Shown one piece after another: positions 61,405-64,000 of a stretch of 64,000 nucleotides of DNA (position 1 is its first letter; each line of letters opens with the position of its first letter). Source of the DNA: Cystobacter ferrugineus (GTDB taxonomy: Bacteria > Myxococcota > Myxococcia > Myxococcales > Myxococcaceae); NCBI RefSeq assembly GCF_001887355.1, contig NZ_MPIN01000011.1:249170-313169 (forward strand), written 5' to 3'. The translations under genes and the position numbers were made by a program. The notes below the pieces were generated by a model, which worked only from the letters and a program-made list of their open reading frames with translations, searched no databases and was not told where the DNA came from.

Positions 61405-64000
61405 GTGAATCCTCGGACCCGTTCCTCCGCTCGCCCCCAGACCGGAAAGAAGAAGGTGCGCAAGGCTCGCCCCGCCGCGCGTCAGGCCCGAGCTCGCCCG
61501 CGCCGGAGCGCGTCCGCCCGGGCCCTGGACAACCTGCTCGACTCCCTGCGCGCCGTCACCGCCGGGGACTTCTCCGTGCGTCTCACCCCCGAGGCCCAGC
61601 CCCGCTCGATGGAGGAGCTCGCCCACGCCTTCAATGCCCTGGTGGCCATGAACCAGCGCATGCAGGACGAGCTCGTCCGCGTGGAGCGCGTGGTGGGCCG
61701 CGAGGGCCAGATGGCCGAGAGGGCCTCGCTCGGCCACGTGAGTGGTGGCTGGGCCTCGAGCCTCGGTTCCATCAACTCGCTCATCGCGGACCTCGTGCAG
61801 CCCACCACCGAGGTGGCGCGGGTGCTCGACGCGGTGGCCCGGGGAGATCTCACGCAGAAGATGGCGCTGGACCTGCCGGGCCAGCCCGTGAAGGGCGAGT
61901 TCCTGCGCATCGGCACCACGGTGAACGCCATGGTGGATCAACTCAGCTCCTTCGCCGCCGAGGTGACACGCGTGGCACGCGAGGTGGGCACCGAGGGCAA
62001 GCTGGGCGGTCAGGCACGCGTGCCCGGGGTCGCGGGCACGTGGAAGGACCTCACCGACAGCGTGAACCAGCTCGCCAACAACCTCACCGCCCAGGTGCGC
62101 AACATCGCCGAGGTGACCACGTCGGTGGCGCGGGGTGACCTCTCGCGGAAGATCACCGTGGACGCGCGCGGCGAGGTGCTCGAGCTCAAGAACACCGTCA
62201 ACACGATGGTGGACCAGTTGCGCTCCTTCGCCGGCGAGGTGACGCGCGTCGCCAAGGAAGTGGGCACCGAGGGCAAGCTGGGCGGACAGGCCGACGTGCC
62301 GGGCGTGTCCGGCGTGTGGAAGGACCTCACGGACAACGTGAACCTGATGGCCACCAACCTCACCACCCAGGTGCGTGGCATCGTGAAGGTGGTGACGGCG
62401 GTGGCCAATGGCGACCTGTCACAGCGCCTCGTGGTGGACGCCAAGGGCGAGGTGGCGGCGCTCGCCGACACGCTCAACAGCATGACGAAGACGCTGGGCA
62501 TCTTCGCCGACCAGGTGACGAGCGTCGCCAAGACGGTGGGCGTGGAGGGCAAGCTGGGTGCCCAGGCCGACGTGCCGGGGGTCGCGGGCACATGGAAGGA
62601 CCTCACCGACAACGTGAACCTCCTGGCCAACAACCTCACCGCCCAGGTGCGCAACATCGCCGAGGTGAGCACCGCCGTCGCCCGGGGCGACCTGTCCAAG
62701 AAGATCACCGTGGACGCGCGCGGCGAGGTGCTCGAACTCAAGAACACCATCAACACCATGGTGGAGCAGCTGCGCTCCTTCGCCGGCGAGGTGACGCGCG
62801 TGGCGCGGGAGGTGGGCACCGAGGGCAAGCTGGGCGGTCAGGCCGACGTGCCCGGTGTGTCCGGCACGTGGAAGGGTCTCACGGACAACGTGAACTTCAT
62901 GGCCAGCAACCTCACCAGCCAGGTGCGCAACATCGCGCTGGTGACCACGGCGGTGGCCAACGGGGACCTCTCGCGGAAGATCACCGTGGACGTGAAGGGG
63001 GAGATCCTCGAACTCAAGGACACCATCAACACGATGGTGGACCAGCTCCGCTCCTTCGCCGCCGAGGTGACGCGCGTGGCCAAGGAAGTGGGCACCGAGG
63101 GCAAGCTCGGGGGCCAGGCCGAGGTGCAGGGCGTGTCCGGCGTGTGGGAGGACCTCACGGACAGCGTGAACTCGATGGCGTCCAACCTGACCAACCAGGT
63201 GCGCAACATCGCCAAGGTGACCACCGCCGTGGCCATGGGCGACCTGAGCAAGAAGATCACCGTCGACGCCAAGGGGGAGATCCTCGAACTCAAGGACACC
63301 ATCAACACGATGGTGGATCAGCTCAACGCGTTCGCCTCGGAGGTGACGCGGGTGGCGCGCGAGGTGGGCACCGAGGGCAAGCTGGGTGGACAGGCGCGGG
63401 TGCCCGGGGTCGCGGGCACGTGGAAGGACCTCACGGACAACGTGAACCTCATGGCGCGCAACCTCACCACCCAGGTGCGCGGCATCGTGCGCGTGGTGAC
63501 GGCCGTGGCCAACGGTGATCTCACCCAGAAGCTGGTGGTGGACGCCAAGGGCGAGGTGGCGGCGCTCGCGGACACCATCAACAGCATGACGGACACGCTC
63601 GGCATCTTCGCCCAGCAGGTGTCCAGCGTGGCGCGGGAGGTGGGCATCGAGGGCAAGCTCGGCGGACAGGCCAAGGTGCCCGGGGCGCGCGGGGCGTGGC
63701 GGCAGCTCACCGACAACGTGAACCAGCTCGCCGGCAACCTGACGACCCAGGTGCGCGCCATCTCCGAGGTGGCCACCGCCGTGACCAAGGGAGATCTCAC
63801 GCGCTCCATCTCGGTGGATGCCCAGGGCGAGGTGGCCGCCCTGAAGGACAACATCAACCAGATGATCGTCAACCTCAAGGAGACGACCCAGAAGAACACC
63901 GAGCAGGACTGGCTCAAGACGAACCTCGCCAAGTTCTCCGGCATGATGCAGGGCCAGAAGAACCTGGAGGCCGTCTCCCAGCTCATCATGTCCGAGCTCA
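61405..64000 (+). CDS. Soluble poly-HAMP signalling protein, 5' part of a probable hybrid sensor kinase (3' truncated)
   Basis: Open from GTG 61405 (AGGAG five bases upstream) to the window end, 865 codons. A basic N-terminus ([13 protein letters not shown]...) without a membrane segment is followed by a chain of HAMP-like units. The first two are divergent ([26 protein letters not shown]), then seven units repeat every 92 residues with A.GDLS.KITVDA.GE and [12 protein letters not shown] linkers. After about residue 825 a helix starts ([20 protein letters not shown]), the usual entry to a GAF/HATPase kinase module outside the window. Similar soluble poly-HAMP chains occur in fungal group III kinases (Nik1/Os-1), which sense osmotic stress, and in bacteria. 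Confidence 0.88.
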   Translation, partial: MNPRTRSSARPQTGKKKVRKARPAARQARARPRRSASARALDNLLDSLRAVTAGDFSVRLTPEAQPRSMEELAHAFNALVAMNQRMQDELVRVERVVGREGQMAERASLGHVSGGWASSLGSINSLIADLVQPTTEVARVLDAVARGDLTQKMALDLPGQPVKGEFLRIGTTVNAMVDQLSSFAAEVTRVAREVGTEGKLGGQARVPGVAGTWKDLTDSVNQLANNLTAQVRNIAEVTTSVARGDLSRKITVDARGEVLELKNTVNTMVDQLRSFAGEVTRVAKEVGTEGKLGGQADVPGVSGVWKDLTDNVNLMATNLTTQVRGIVKVVTAVANGDLSQRLVVDAKGEVAALADTLNSMTKTLGIFADQVTSVAKTVGVEGKLGAQADVPGVAGTWKDLTDNVNLLANNLTAQVRNIAEVSTAVARGDLSKKITVDARGEVLELKNTINTMVEQLRSFAGEVTRVAREVGTEGKLGGQADVPGVSGTWKGLTDNVNFMASNLTSQVRNIALVTTAVANGDLSRKITVDVKGEILELKDTINTMVDQLRSFAAEVTRVAKEVGTEGKLGGQAEVQGVSGVWEDLTDSVNSMASNLTNQVRNIAKVTTAVAMGDLSKKITVDAKGEILELKDTINTMVDQLNAFASEVTRVAREVGTEGKLGGQARVPGVAGTWKDLTDNVNLMARNLTTQVRGIVRVVTAVANGDLTQKLVVDAKGEVAALADTINSMTDTLGIFAQQVSSVAREVGIEGKLGGQAKVPGARGAWRQLTDNVNQLAGNLTTQVRAISEVATAVTKGDLTRSISVDAQGEVAALKDNINQMIVNLKETTQKNTEQDWLKTNLAKFSGMMQGQKNLEAVSQLIMSEL
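61951..63882 (+). repeat. Seven 276-base tandem units encoding HAMP repeats
   Basis: The phrase GAGGGCAAGCT recurs about every 276 bases (e.g. 61993, 62269), giving seven in-frame units of 92 codons. Units are diverged at third positions but very similar in protein, so it is an old tandem amplification under selection. Alternating units share subtypes ([22 protein letters not shown] versus [19 protein letters not shown]). The array may be hard to assemble with short reads. Confidence 0.9.

Noticed and set aside
62316-63518. 400-residue plus-strand frame within the poly-HAMP gene
   Set aside because: Alternate frame of a tandemly repeated gene; the main frame (61405 to window end) carries conserved HAMP motifs.

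Overview
The window is a high-GC, gene-dense bacterial chromosome segment that looks myxobacterial, most likely of the Cystobacter/Archangium group (order Myxococcales). The assignment is inferred from content. It carries many hybrid and Ser/Thr-His signalling kinases, lipoproteins with cysteine-rich or NGLSL repeats, caspase-like and astacin proteases, P450s, a lipoprotein toxin of the SitA type and myxobacteria-style hypothetical proteins. No rRNA, tRNA, CRISPR array, insertion sequence or integrase was recognised.

Layout. 1-9.3 kb: 3' end of a styrene-monooxygenase-like gene, a secreted astacin protease, a LanC-like cyclase, a small lipoprotein and a giant Ser/Thr kinase-ATPase-histidine kinase. 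9.3-13.3 kb: glnS with a clear intrinsic terminator, a ketopantoate-reductase-like gene and small hypotheticals. 13.3-16.8 kb: a NitT/TauT-type ABC transporter operon whose ATPase is fused to an N-terminal cysteine dioxygenase-like cupin. 17-21 kb: an alpha/beta hydrolase facing a three-gene operon (secreted protein, membrane-anchored protein, ankyrin protein). 21.2-27.5 kb: a PAS/GAF histidine kinase divergent from the ATP synthase Fo genes (atpZ/I-like, atpI, atpB, atpE, atpF), then ychF. 27.5-33 kb: an HTH-citrate synthase divergent from a cupin, a Rieske oxygenase divergent from a TetR regulator, and small envelope proteins. 33.3-39.4 kb: a translationally coupled three-gene signalling operon. 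39.4-41.8 kb: an orphan DNA methyltransferase and a P450-like protein that has lost its heme cysteine. 42.0-46.7 kb: an aldehyde dehydrogenase followed by the three core genes of the URC uracil-catabolism route (URC1, URC4, uracil phosphoribosyltransferase). 46.7-52.8 kb: a fatty acid hydroxylase, a repeat lipoprotein, a genuine P450 and secreted proteins. 51.7-56.3 kb: an operon of caspase-like protease, membrane protein and Ig-like lipoprotein, divergent from an ECF sigma/zinc-finger anti-sigma pair. 56.3-61.3 kb: allA, a collapsed hybrid-kinase remnant, a lipoprotein toxin with a coupled immunity-like gene and a DCC thioredoxin-like gene. 61.4 kb to the end: a soluble poly-HAMP signalling protein running off the window.

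How the genes fit together. The most informative modules are the URC cluster (uracil to UMP to ring opening, with the aldehyde dehydrogenase placed to consume malonate semialdehyde), the dioxygenase-ABC fusion operon (organosulfur uptake and oxidation), the sigma/anti-sigma/caspase divergon and the lipoprotein toxin-immunity pair. Start codons were moved inward from the longest possible ORF wherever a Shine-Dalgarno sequence, signal peptide or family alignment supported it; each case is noted.
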